64,000 nt of DNA from Streptomyces monomycini. Its GTDB lineage: Bacteria; Actinomycetota; Actinomycetes; Streptomycetales; Streptomycetaceae. Below the pieces are notes generated by a model, which saw only the letters and a list, made by a program, of their open reading frames with translations, made no database searches and was not told the origin of the DNA. Made by a program: the position numbers and the translations under genes. Positions within the stretch are counted from its first letter, which is position 1. Each line of letters begins with the position of its first letter. Where the stretch lies: contig NZ_JAFIQY010000001.1 in the NCBI RefSeq assembly GCF_022271435.1, positions 558,001 through 622,000 of the forward strand. The letters are read 5' to 3'. Shown in pieces: positions 40,463 to 48,877 of the stretch.

Positions 40463-41086
40463 GACCGTGCCGTCCTGCTGCTGCTCCTCGAAGGTGAGCA
40501 GCGGCCGGAGGGCGGGTACGGCGATCCCCGGCAGCAGGTACCGCCACAGGGTGGTGATCCGCTGGTGCAGGTCGGCCCGGCCGGTGGAGATCTGCGACAG
40601 CAGCTGGGTGCCGGAGTAGGAGCTGACCAGCACCCAGGCCAGCTCGTCCACGTCCACCGCCGGCAGCAGCTCCCCCTTGTCCCGGGCGGCGCTCAGCTGT
40701 CCGGCGAACTCCTGCACCCAGTACTGGTACGGGGCGTCGTCCTGGACACCGAACTCGCCCTGTTCGATCGCCAGCCGCACCCCGGCCCGCAGCGCCGGAT
40801 TGGTCTGGAGCTGTCCGGCGAGGTACAGCGTGGTGTCGATCAGCCGTTGCAGGCCGTCCTCCCCGGACGGCAGCTCCAGTCCGTCTCCCTGCTCGACCAT
40901 CACGGCGTGCGCGAGCGCCATCTTGGACGGGAAGTGGAAATACATGCCGCCCTGGGTGACCCCCGCCCGCTTCATGATCTTGCTGACACTCGCGCCGCTG
41001 AATCCGAACTCGTCGAACACCTCGGAAGCCGCCCGGAGAATAGCCTCTCGGGTCTTGACCGCCCGTTCCTGCACTGACCGCACCAT
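40457..41086 (-). CDS. TetR family regulator, gamma-butyrolactone receptor-like
   Basis: A 209-residue regulator with the helix-turn-helix of the ArpA/ScbR group (RAVKTREAILRAASEVFDEF, GASVSKIMKRAGVTQGGMYF, HFPSKMALAHAV), and Trp-containing helices in the ligand-binding domain (YQYWVQEFAGQL, ELAWVLVSSYSGTQLLSQIS). ScbR-type proteins repress specialised-metabolism genes until a butyrolactone-type signal binds. No signal-synthase (AfsA-like) gene is in the window. The start is ambiguous: AGGGA lies very close to ATG 41086, better spaced for the GTG at 41083, while the frame opens at a TTG at 41098. The target is unknown; the 172 nt upstream is A/T-richer and may contain its own operator. Confidence 0.82.
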   Translation of the reverse strand: MVRSVQERAVKTREAILRAASEVFDEFGFSGASVSKIMKRAGVTQGGMYFHFPSKMALAHAVMVEQGDGLELPSGEDGLQRLIDTTLYLAGQLQTNPALRAGVRLAIEQGEFGVQDDAPYQYWVQEFAGQLSAARDKGELLPAVDVDELAWVLVSSYSGTQLLSQISTGRADLHQRITTLWRYLLPGIAVPALRPLLTFEEQQQDGTVA

Positions 41087-41258
41087 TTCCCTAGGCAAAC
41101 ACGTGAATGGTACGAAGAAAACGCGAACCCTGCCGCATCGGTACCGGCCCCGCCCGAAATAAAGATCATTACGGGGGCCCGGCCGGAGACGGCGGTGCCG
41201 CGGTCCAACTGCGCAGGGCGGGCAGACGGCCGCCGCCGCGGCGACCGCCGCCGGACCC

Positions 41259-42539
41259 TCAGTCGCCGGGGTCGCCGCACAGGTGGTCCAAGGCGAACGC
41301 CCCGGCCCGGTCCTGCATCAGCCGTTCGGCCTCCAACTGCTCCAGCAGCTTCTTCAGGAGGCCGGGGTCCTGCGGGTCCTGCAAGAACTCCAGTACGGCC
41401 CGCTGGAACGCGCCCCGCAAGGTCGAGGGCATGGCGTCGGAGGCGTCGAAACAGATCTCGTCCGCCGCGTCGAAGAGTTTCTGCACCGCGGCGGTGCCGG
41501 CCGAGAGCCGGCCCCCGCCCGTGCTCCGGTCGGGGAACAGCGGGCGCTCCTCCGGTTTCGCCAGCCGGGCCCACACGTCACGGGCCGCCTGCGAGGTCAG
41601 CTCCCGCAGCAGGTCCCAGGCGGCGTCGCTCGGCCGGAAGACGGCCGCCATGTCGCCGGAGACCTCGAACGCCCGGGGGCCGGCCGGCAGCCCGGGGACG
41701 AACGTGCGGGTGGGGGCGGGCAGCACGTCGTCGCCGTAGTGCCGGCGGATGAAGGACCCCTGGTGCTCCAGGGTGCACTTGCCGCTGTTCAGGAGTCCGT
41801 ACCGGCCGCCGCCCAGGCTCTCGAATTCGGTCGATATCGCCTCTTCGGCCGCTTTGGTCCCGTCCTGTGCGAGCACATCCCGCCACGCCTGCCAGGCCGA
41901 CCTCACCTGCGGACTGGTCCAGGGCAGCTTGCCGGTGGCCCAGTCCTCGTACACGTTCGCGCCGTACTTCTGGAGCAGCAGGTCCTCGATCCAGTCCGTA
42001 CCCGGCCAGCCGGACGTGGCGCCCGACGCCATGCCCAGGCACCAGCGGGGGTTCTCGGCCGCCTTGAGATCGCCGGGGCGGCTCCAGACGATGCTCTTGA
42101 GGTCCACCCGCACCGGCACCCAGTACGAGTGCCGCCGCCGCTTTCCCGTCACGTCCTCCAGCGTGATCTGCTGCGCCCACGGCCCCAGCGCCGATCCCGC
42201 CACGTCGTCCGCCAGCACCTTGGCGTCACCGTCACGCGCGTACTCGGCCAGCTCGCCCAGACCGTTGAGGATCGCCACGTCGGGCGGTGTCTTCGTGCGC
42301 AGCTGGGCCGACAGGGTCTCCCGCAGGGAGCGGGTGCCCTCGTACTCGTACGACTGTCCCGTGCGTCTGCCGATCTCCTTCAGCATCCCGACGAACGGAA
42401 TCTCCTCGCCGTCCGTCCAGGGGCCCAGGACCACCACCGTCCGGTCCTGCCCGGTGGAGCAGCCCGCCGACACCAGGGCGGTCGTGATCAGCAGGCAGCA
42501 GGCCAGGGCCGGGCGCAGCAGCCGGCGCGTGCTTCTCAT
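41259..42539 (-). CDS. Solute-binding lipoprotein, sensor-type (GlnH-like position)
   Basis: A 426-residue exported binding protein with a signal peptide and lipobox VSAGC. It looks like the carbohydrate type of solute-binding protein (VVVLGPWTDGEEIPFVGMLK, DVAILNGLGELAEYARDG, GDMAAVFRPSDAAWDLLREL). No permease gene is linked. It is the last gene of a three-gene operon and its ATG overlaps the preceding membrane-protein gene by four bases (42536-42539). In mycobacteria and corynebacteria, GlnH occupies the same place beside GlnX and PknG and acts as a ligand sensor. I infer that role here, with a ligand that may be a sugar and not an amino acid. Confidence 0.82.
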   Translation of the reverse strand: MRSTRRLLRPALACCLLITTALVSAGCSTGQDRTVVVLGPWTDGEEIPFVGMLKEIGRRTGQSYEYEGTRSLRETLSAQLRTKTPPDVAILNGLGELAEYARDGDAKVLADDVAGSALGPWAQQITLEDVTGKRRRHSYWVPVRVDLKSIVWSRPGDLKAAENPRWCLGMASGATSGWPGTDWIEDLLLQKYGANVYEDWATGKLPWTSPQVRSAWQAWRDVLAQDGTKAAEEAISTEFESLGGGRYGLLNSGKCTLEHQGSFIRRHYGDDVLPAPTRTFVPGLPAGPRAFEVSGDMAAVFRPSDAAWDLLRELTSQAARDVWARLAKPEERPLFPDRSTGGGRLSAGTAAVQKLFDAADEICFDASDAMPSTLRGAFQRAVLEFLQDPQDPGLLKKLLEQLEAERLMQDRAGAFALDHLCGDPGD

Positions 42540-43762
42540 GCCTTCCCCCAGTCGATCTTCCAGTGTTCCCTGCCGTACCGGCGGAGCGTGAGGCCGCAGC
42601 CCACGGCGCCCGCCGCACCGACGGACAGGGCCAGTACGGACGCCCGCGCCCACCCGTCCGGGTGGGTGCCACGCAGTCTCTCGGCGAGTGCGGCGTCCGC
42701 CCGGTCGATCGCGGCATCGGGCCCGCGCGACGAGCCGGCCTGCCGCGTGCCGTCGCCGGACGGGCGGGGCACGGTGATCTGCCCGATCCCCGACACGGAA
42801 CGCTCCACGTCCCGCTGGGCCCGCTGCTGCGCGGCGACACCGGACGACAGCACCACGAGCACCAGCAGGACGGGCAGGGCGTACAGCACCAGCAGCGGGC
42901 CGCGGACCCGCAGGCCGGCCCGTACGAAGTCGAGCAGGCCGACGAAGACGAAGACGAGGAGCAGCGTGGCCGGGAGCGCGACCGAGGCCGTGACGGCGAG
43001 CACGGTGTGACGGTCCCCCCGGTCGGCCACGGCGGCACGCAGGTCCTTCTCCAGGGCGTCGATGCGCTGGAGTACGGCGGTCGGGCCGGTGCGCAGCAGA
43101 TCCGCCGCGTAGTCCATGCCCGCCCTGCGCAGCGGCGCGCTGTCGTGGTGGCTGCCGGCCCAGTCGATCCAGCCGTCGTAGGCGCTGACCAGGCCCGACA
43201 CCACGCGGACCACCTGCTCCTGCGCCCTGCTCAGCGCTCCGGTCTGCACGGTGTTGTTGAGGCTCTGCGACGCCTTGGTCACCAGGGACGGATAGCGCTC
43301 GCCGAGCCCGACGAGGGCGGTCTGCGGCGGGGGGTCGTCGCCGCCGGTGCCGAGCCGTTGTTCGGCCTCCTGCTGCGCGAGGACCAGCGACACCCGGGCG
43401 TGCGCCAGGTCGACCAGCGCGGGGGCGTAGCGGTCGCGCAGCTCTTCGGTACGGCGGTGCACGTCGAAGTACGCCGTCCCCGCCAGGGCGAGCACCGTGA
43501 ACATCAGGGCGGGCAGCAGCACCATGCGGCTGAACAGAAACTTCCCGGTGGGCCGCAGCGCTCCGCCCGCGTCACGGCCGGCCGACCAGTGCCACAGCGC
43601 ACGGCCCGGCCCCCGCCGCCTCCCGCGGGCCCCGGGCCGGACGCCGGAGTCCTTCCCGCCGTGCTCGGCGGGCCGGGTGTCGGCGGGCGCGGGGCCAGTG
43701 GGTCCCGGATCGCCCGGGCCGGGCCGTCGCGGGCCCGGCCGGGGGCCGTCGTCGTGGTTCAT
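42536..43762 (-). CDS. Membrane protein with helical extracytoplasmic sensor region (GlnX-like)
   Basis: A 408-residue protein. Residues 1-75 are Pro/Gly/Arg-rich and cytosolic. The first membrane helix is MVLLPALMFTVLALAGTAYF (about 80-100). About 100-250 is a long helical region (RYAPALVDLAHARVSLVLAQ, SLNNTVQTGALSRAQEQVV), the size of a four-helix-bundle sensor. Two helices follow (TLLLVFVFVGLLDF, LVLYALPVLLVLVVLSSGVA) around 260-315, a further external stretch, and a last helix near 375-395. The layout suits transmission between an external binding protein and a cytosolic kinase. It overlaps both neighbours by four bases. Confidence 0.75.
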   Translation of the reverse strand: MNHDDGPRPGPRRPGPGDPGPTGPAPADTRPAEHGGKDSGVRPGARGRRRGPGRALWHWSAGRDAGGALRPTGKFLFSRMVLLPALMFTVLALAGTAYFDVHRRTEELRDRYAPALVDLAHARVSLVLAQQEAEQRLGTGGDDPPPQTALVGLGERYPSLVTKASQSLNNTVQTGALSRAQEQVVRVVSGLVSAYDGWIDWAGSHHDSAPLRRAGMDYAADLLRTGPTAVLQRIDALEKDLRAAVADRGDRHTVLAVTASVALPATLLLVFVFVGLLDFVRAGLRVRGPLLVLYALPVLLVLVVLSSGVAAQQRAQRDVERSVSGIGQITVPRPSGDGTRQAGSSRGPDAAIDRADAALAERLRGTHPDGWARASVLALSVGAAGAVGCGLTLRRYGREHWKIDWGKA

Positions 43763-46700
43763 CCCGGCCCCTCGGCCGTGGTGTCCTCGTACGTCCGGAG
43801 GCCTCCGCCGTCGAGCCGGAAACGCTTCCAGCGGTCCCGTCGGCGGGGGGCCTGGTCACCGCGCCGATGCCACGTGCCCATGGGGCGGGTGTGGTAGGAG
43901 TTGTCGAGCAGCGCCTTGGCCAGGTCCCGGTCTCGGGCCCGTTCGGCGGGCGGCATCTGGTCCAGGAGACGCCGGTAGCAGGCGGCGAGCTGATCGCGCA
44001 GTACGTCTTCCGTCGGCGGGACGGGGATCTTCTCGGCCTGGATGTCGGGCTCCGCGCAGAACGCCTCCAGCGGGCCGGGCAGGGCACCGGCGGGCGCGGT
44101 GGTCACGAGCAGGAGCAGCAGCTCCTGGAGGTCGGCGCGGAGCCGGTCCTGGGCGTGCCGGTCGGTCAGCCCCTCCTTCCGGGTGAGCCGGTGCAGGGCC
44201 ACCCAGGCCTGCCGGGCCGCGGCGACGGTCGGCGGGCTGCCGTCGGCGGGCGGGGCGGCGAGGATGCGGACCATGGCCGTACGGGCGGCGGTGCGGTGCC
44301 GCGAGTCGGCGGGCACCGCTTCGAGGCAGTCGAGGGCGAGCTGGGGCTTGCCGGTGGCCAGGTGGATGCGGGCCAGGCCGAAGGCGGCGCCGCCGAGGGC
44401 GTGGTTGCGGTGCCACACCGCTCCGTACAGGGCCACGGCCTCCTTGGGATCGGCCAGGACCTCGTGGCAGTAGCCGAGGGCCAGTTTCGGCGCGTACTCC
44501 CCCGGGATCGCCTCGTTGACCAGGTCGAAGCAGGCCCGCGCGGCGTCCACCCGGTCGTGCACGAGGTGCAGCAGCCCCTCGTGCCAGTACAGCCGCCAGT
44601 CGAACTCGGCCAGTTCGCCGACGGAGGTACGGGCCCGGGCCAGCTCCGCCTCGGCGGCGGCCCGCTCCGCGACGGCCTCCTCCGGGTGGTCGCGGGCGAT
44701 CTCCAGATGGAGCCGGCAGTGCAGCAGCGCCTTCTCCGGGGACTCCTTCCAGGCATCGCTCAGCTGGAGCAGGCCGACCGGGTCGTCGTAGGAGGTGCGG
44801 TGCAGTTCCGTCCAGTTGCCGTCGGCCACACTCGGCTTGGGCACCGGCAGGCCGAGGGCGACCTCGGCGGGGAACGGGGGCTCCGCCCGCAGCGCCCGTT
44901 TGACGTTGCCGCCCGTCCGCCACTGGCCGAGCGGCGGGGCCTTGCCCAGTTCGCCGTCGAGCGCCGCGGGCACCGGGGCGAAGAGCGTCGACGGCTCGAA
45001 GGCCGCCTCCTCGCCGAGCCGCAGCGAGCGCAGCTCCCGCAGCACGCCGCGGAGCTGGACGGACATCTCCCGGGCCGTGGCGAAGCGCTCCTCCGGCAGC
45101 TCGCCCGTGGCGCGGTTCAGCACCCTCCGCAGTGACTGGGTGCCGAGCCCCGGGGGTGCCTCGGGCACCCGGGCGACCAGTTCCTCCAGCACGGCGCCGG
45201 CCGCGAACAGATCGCCCGCGACGGTCAGTCCGGCGGCCCCGTGCGCCTCGGGCGCCGGGTACGTGACGGGTCCCGAGGTGCCGATCGGCCGTACGGCGGC
45301 CACATCGACGAGCTTGATGCCGGCGCCGCAGTGGATCACGTTCGTGAGCGAGAGGTCGCCGTAGACCAGCCCGCGCTCCTCGTGCAGGTAGGTGAGCGCG
45401 TCCAGGACGAGCAGTCCGTAGGCCGCGATGAACTCGTACACCCGGTGGTCGTGGAAGGGCTCGACGCGCTTCTCGATCTGTTCGGCGACCCATCGCAGCG
45501 GCGCTCCGTCGGCGAACTCCATCACGATGAAGCTGAGCTGGTCCTCCGAGGATCCCGGCCCCTTGGCGTAGTTGAAGACCTTGATGATCGACGGGTGGTT
45601 GAGGCCGACCAGCCGCAGGCGCTCCTGCACGGCGTTCTTCACCGCCTGCTCGTCGTCGGGGTCGTGCACCCCTTTGAGCGCCACGGGCCGGCCGGCCAGC
45701 ATCCGGTCGCGGGCGAGGTAGACCTGGCCGTAGCTGCCCTGGCCGAGACGGCCGACGACCTGGTACTGCTGGTGCAGCAGCTGGCCGCGGACGAGAGCGT
45801 TCCGCCGCGTGGAAGTGGTCGTCGGTGCCGGGGCGGTCGTCGGTGCCAGGGCCGTCTCCGGTGCGGTGTCCGGCGGGCGGTACGGGCGGTAGGCGCCGGG
45901 CGCCTGCCCGGGGGCTGCCGGCGGGGGCGGATCCGCCGTCGGCAGGGGCGAGTCCGGCACCGGTAAGGGCGGGTCCGGCACCGGCGGGGGCAGGTCCGGC
46001 GGAGGTTCCGGCTCGACGAGGGCGTCCGGGTCGCCGACGGTGACGTGCGGCAGGTCGGTCAGCCCGTCGCCGGGCGGGAGGACGACGTACCCCCGCGGCG
46101 CGCGGGGCCGGTCGAGACGCTGCAGGGCCTCCTCGACGTCGATGCCGACACGGAACAGCTGGTACGCGGCGTCCGCGCTGTTGCGCAGGGTGCCGCCCTG
46201 GCGCAGCGCCGCCAGCCGGCCGGCGAGCCGGGGCTGCACCGGTACGTGTCCGCAGGCGGCCGCCGGCTGTCCCGTTGGCGGTCGTCGGTGCCGGCTCTCC
46301 AGGCCCGCCAGGACGTTCAGCCGCGCGGCGACGGCCTTCTCGTGGCGGTCGGCCCAGCCTTCGTCGAGGAGTTCGCCGACCACGCGGGCCAGCAGGGACG
46401 AGGACGGGTCGCGGAAGACGAGCAGCAGCCGGCTGTGGCCGCGGGCCAGCAGCGCGTGCAGCAGCGCCATGATCTCGCCGTCGGACGACCGGACCCGGTC
46501 GACGGAGAGGAAGGCGGCGGACAGGGGCGGGGCCTGCTCGGCGATCCGCGCGGTCATGGCGTCGGTGGTGTCGGGCGGCTCAGCCCTTTCGGGCACCCCC
46601 GCCCGGGCCGCGGTACGGCGGACCAGCTTCTCGGCCGTCCAGCCCGTCGCGTCCAGGGCCAGGTCGACCGAGCCGGCCCGCGGCTCCGTCGCACGGCCGC

Positions 46701-47883
46701 GCCGCAGCGACCACGGACCGCGCTCCCGGTCGGCCAGGACGAGCGCCGAGTGCAGGACGGACCGGGCCTCCGCGTCGCCGTCGGCGACGAAGGCCAGCTC
46801 CACGGGCTCCGCGGCCCCGGCCGGGCAGCCGCGCCCCAGGGTGGGCGCGCCCCGGCTCCCGTCCGGATACGCCGACGTCTCCCGCCGTGCTCCGGTGTAC
46901 GGGTCCTTGCCCGTACCGGCCCGGGCGCCGGAATCCGTACCGGCCCGGATGCCGGTATCCGTACCGGCCCGGCTGCCGGGGACGGTACCGGCAGCCCGTC
47001 CCGCTGCGGTCTCCCGGCACGTGCCCCTGACCGTGCCGGCGCAGGTGGCCGGGCCGCCGGCGGCTCCGCCGTCGCCGAGCCAGCGGGCGATCCACCGGCC
47101 CAGCCCGAGCGCCTGGTCCCGGTCGGCCGCGCCGGGGACGAGCCGGATGGAACCCGACACGGCGCGGGCTCCGGTGGCGTGCAGCTTGATCTGCTCGTCG
47201 GCCAGGTGCCCCAGGACCGTATCGGTCGGGATCATGTACGCGTGGCTGGAGGGCACCGGGAACTGCACCGTGCCGTGCTGGTGCACCAGGATGCCGATGA
47301 CGCCCCGCGTACGGGCGTGCACCACCCCGCTGCCGCTGAAGCCGTGCCGGACCACGTAGGGCGCCGTCTCCGGGTCGAGCTGCACCCACTCGGGACAGCG
47401 GCCCGGCCCGCCGCGCCCCATGAGCCGGGCGGTGATGTGCTCGCCGCCCGGGAGGTCCTTGGGATATCCGACGGTGTGCACCCGCTCACCCAGCGCCGGG
47501 ACCTGCCGGTGCAGCACGGCGGGCTCCACCGGCGGCTCCTCGGCCAGCCGCAGCAGCGCGATGTCGGCGCCGAACTGCGCGGTGGGCGGCCGCAGATGGC
47601 GGGTGAGCACCTGTGCGGCGACCGGCCGGTGCCCCGCCGGCAGGGCAGCGGGAAATTCCGCGTACACGTCGGGCAGCGGCACCGGCGGGCCGGCCGGACG
47701 GCCACCGGCCGCGGCGGGCCGGCGGGCGGCCAGGACGACATGCGCGCAGGTGAGCACCAGCCCGCCGGGCAGCAGCACGCCCGCGCCGAGCGGCGGGGCG
47801 TCCCGGCGTCCCCCCTGGAACAGCCGGACCCGCCAACATCCGTCGCCTGAGTAGTGGTTGGAAGTTCCCCCGAGCTCCCTCAT
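43759..47883 (-). CDS. Trypsin-like protease / PknG-like kinase / TPR protein
   Basis: A 1374-residue protein. Residues ~15-230 are a trypsin-like domain with His in LTCAHVVLA, Asp in GADIALLRL and Ser in RHGFSGSGVV. About 280-345 is a repeat-rich linker; about 360-560 is an unrecognised alpha/beta region (VELAFVADGDAEARSVLHSA); then a Pro-rich linker. About 705-960 is a kinase: Gly-loop GRLGQGSYGQVYLA, Lys in VALKGVH, YGDLSLTNVI in place of HRDxxxxN, and LVDVAAV for DFG. These variants resemble PknG. The rest is helical TPR-like repeats (CFDLVNEAIPGEYAPKLALG). No signal peptide or membrane helix is visible, so it should be cytosolic. It is first in the operon; the divergent trypco2 gene starts 63 nt away. 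Confidence 0.82.
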   Translation of the reverse strand: MRELGGTSNHYSGDGCWRVRLFQGGRRDAPPLGAGVLLPGGLVLTCAHVVLAARRPAAAGGRPAGPPVPLPDVYAEFPAALPAGHRPVAAQVLTRHLRPPTAQFGADIALLRLAEEPPVEPAVLHRQVPALGERVHTVGYPKDLPGGEHITARLMGRGGPGRCPEWVQLDPETAPYVVRHGFSGSGVVHARTRGVIGILVHQHGTVQFPVPSSHAYMIPTDTVLGHLADEQIKLHATGARAVSGSIRLVPGAADRDQALGLGRWIARWLGDGGAAGGPATCAGTVRGTCRETAAGRAAGTVPGSRAGTDTGIRAGTDSGARAGTGKDPYTGARRETSAYPDGSRGAPTLGRGCPAGAAEPVELAFVADGDAEARSVLHSALVLADRERGPWSLRRGRATEPRAGSVDLALDATGWTAEKLVRRTAARAGVPERAEPPDTTDAMTARIAEQAPPLSAAFLSVDRVRSSDGEIMALLHALLARGHSRLLLVFRDPSSSLLARVVGELLDEGWADRHEKAVAARLNVLAGLESRHRRPPTGQPAAACGHVPVQPRLAGRLAALRQGGTLRNSADAAYQLFRVGIDVEEALQRLDRPRAPRGYVVLPPGDGLTDLPHVTVGDPDALVEPEPPPDLPPPVPDPPLPVPDSPLPTADPPPPAAPGQAPGAYRPYRPPDTAPETALAPTTAPAPTTTSTRRNALVRGQLLHQQYQVVGRLGQGSYGQVYLARDRMLAGRPVALKGVHDPDDEQAVKNAVQERLRLVGLNHPSIIKVFNYAKGPGSSEDQLSFIVMEFADGAPLRWVAEQIEKRVEPFHDHRVYEFIAAYGLLVLDALTYLHEERGLVYGDLSLTNVIHCGAGIKLVDVAAVRPIGTSGPVTYPAPEAHGAAGLTVAGDLFAAGAVLEELVARVPEAPPGLGTQSLRRVLNRATGELPEERFATAREMSVQLRGVLRELRSLRLGEEAAFEPSTLFAPVPAALDGELGKAPPLGQWRTGGNVKRALRAEPPFPAEVALGLPVPKPSVADGNWTELHRTSYDDPVGLLQLSDAWKESPEKALLHCRLHLEIARDHPEEAVAERAAAEAELARARTSVGELAEFDWRLYWHEGLLHLVHDRVDAARACFDLVNEAIPGEYAPKLALGYCHEVLADPKEAVALYGAVWHRNHALGGAAFGLARIHLATGKPQLALDCLEAVPADSRHRTAARTAMVRILAAPPADGSPPTVAAARQAWVALHRLTRKEGLTDRHAQDRLRADLQELLLLLVTTAPAGALPGPLEAFCAEPDIQAEKIPVPPTEDVLRDQLAACYRRLLDQMPPAERARDRDLAKALLDNSYHTRPMGTWHRRGDQAPRRRDRWKRFRLDGGGLRTYEDTTAEGPG
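46912..46983 (-). repeat. Three 24-bp in-frame tandem repeats
   Basis: Three consecutive 24-bp units (46912-46935, 46936-46959, 46960-46983) encode the linker units RAGTDTGI and variants between the protease domain and the middle region. A diverged copy follows on the left. Confidence 0.8.
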
Positions 47884-47945
47884 ACTCCGAAACGATAGCC
47901 GCGGGCAGTGACAACCGCTCCCCGCCGTGTGACGAAAGGGCCGTG

Positions 47946-48290
47946 ATGGGTGCGAACGGCGGGCCGGGCGGCCGGGGCGGGGACGAGGGCGCCGAGGCCG
48001 CCGGTCTGGCCGACGTCATCGGCCGCATCCGGGAGGAGTTGGAGACGGCGCAGCGCGAGGGTGAGCGCAGCAGGCTCCGGTTCCTGGTGGACCGCGTCAA
48101 CGTGGAGTTCTCCGTGCAGGTACGCCGTGAGGGTTCCGGCAGGGGCGGCCTGCGGATCGGTGTGGTCACCGCCGAGGCCGGCGGGGTACTGTCCCGCGAG
48201 AGCACCCACCGCATCGAGATCGAACTCAAGCCGCACGACCGGGACGCTCCTCCCGAGGGACCGGGCATCAGCGTGGGCGGACCGTCGTAA
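47946..48290 (+). CDS. Trypco2 (trypsin-co-occurring domain 2) protein
   Basis: A 114-residue protein with the trypco2 pattern: LADVIGRIREELETAQREGE (helix), LRFLVDRVNVEFSVQVRREG (strand pair), then THRIEIELKPHD at the end. This domain is known from genes linked to trypsin-like proteases in bacterial regulatory and conflict systems, and is thought to bind or control the protease. It lies divergently 63 nt from the gene whose N-terminus is a trypsin-like domain, as expected. GAAAGGG lies five bases before ATG 47946; the GTG at 47943 is too close. Confidence 0.82.
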   Translation: MGANGGPGGRGGDEGAEAAGLADVIGRIREELETAQREGERSRLRFLVDRVNVEFSVQVRREGSGRGGLRIGVVTAEAGGVLSRESTHRIEIELKPHDRDAPPEGPGISVGGPS

Positions 48291-48510
48291 CGTCGCCTCC
48301 CGCCGAGGCGGCCCCCGGGGACGGACACCGGTACGGACGGACGGCAGGCAGGTGGCGGCACCCGCCGTCCGGCGACAGGGCCGCAGGCCCCGCCGTCACC
48401 GTACGCGGCGGTAACTCCGCCCGGGCAACCCGTTCGCCGGTCCCCGCGTGCGGCGCGTGCCGGGCCGGGTGAGAGTCGACTCACACATCCCCCTCTCAGA
48501 AGGAGAGACC

Positions 48511-48771
48511 ATGCGTCGCACCGCGATAACCGCCGTCGGCATCATCGCCGCCGGGTTCCTCGCCGCCACTCCCGCGGCAGCCGCCACCGCCGGTGGCGGA
48601 GGCAAGCACCTGCACCACCACACCGCCAGCCACTACCAGGCCGCCTACCGGCAGGCCGTGAACGCCGGCGGGCCGGACGGAGTGACCATCGGCGAGGCCG
48701 GAGCCGTCTCGCACAAGAAGGTCAGCGACCTGGAGAAGCACAAGCACTTCTACCACCACTGGGTGCGCTGA
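48511..48771 (+). CDS. Small secreted His-rich protein
   Basis: An 86-residue protein with a signal peptide (RRTAITAVGIIAAGFLAATP, cleavage near AAAATA). The ~60-residue mature part is unusual in its many histidines (HLHHHTASHY, then KHKHFYHHW), suggesting metal binding or surface charge switching; no family is recognised. AAGGAGA lies right before ATG 48511 at good spacing. A tail-to-tail hairpin (48818-48853) follows. Confidence 0.8.
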   Translation: MRRTAITAVGIIAAGFLAATPAAAATAGGGGKHLHHHTASHYQAAYRQAVNAGGPDGVTIGEAGAVSHKKVSDLEKHKHFYHHWVR

Positions 48772-48817
48772 CCGTTCGCCACCCGGTTCCCACCACGTTC
48801 CCCCGCCGCACCGGCCC

Positions 48818-48853
48818 GCAGCCCTTCGTCGCCCGCCTGGCGCGAAGGGCTGC
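48818..48853. terminator. Bidirectional hairpin terminator
   Basis: A perfect 11-bp inverted repeat (48818-48828 with 48843-48853, 14-nt loop) between the convergent ends at 48771 and 48878. Confidence 0.75.
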
Positions 48854-48877
48854 GCCATGCGGCCGGCGCCTCCGCGT

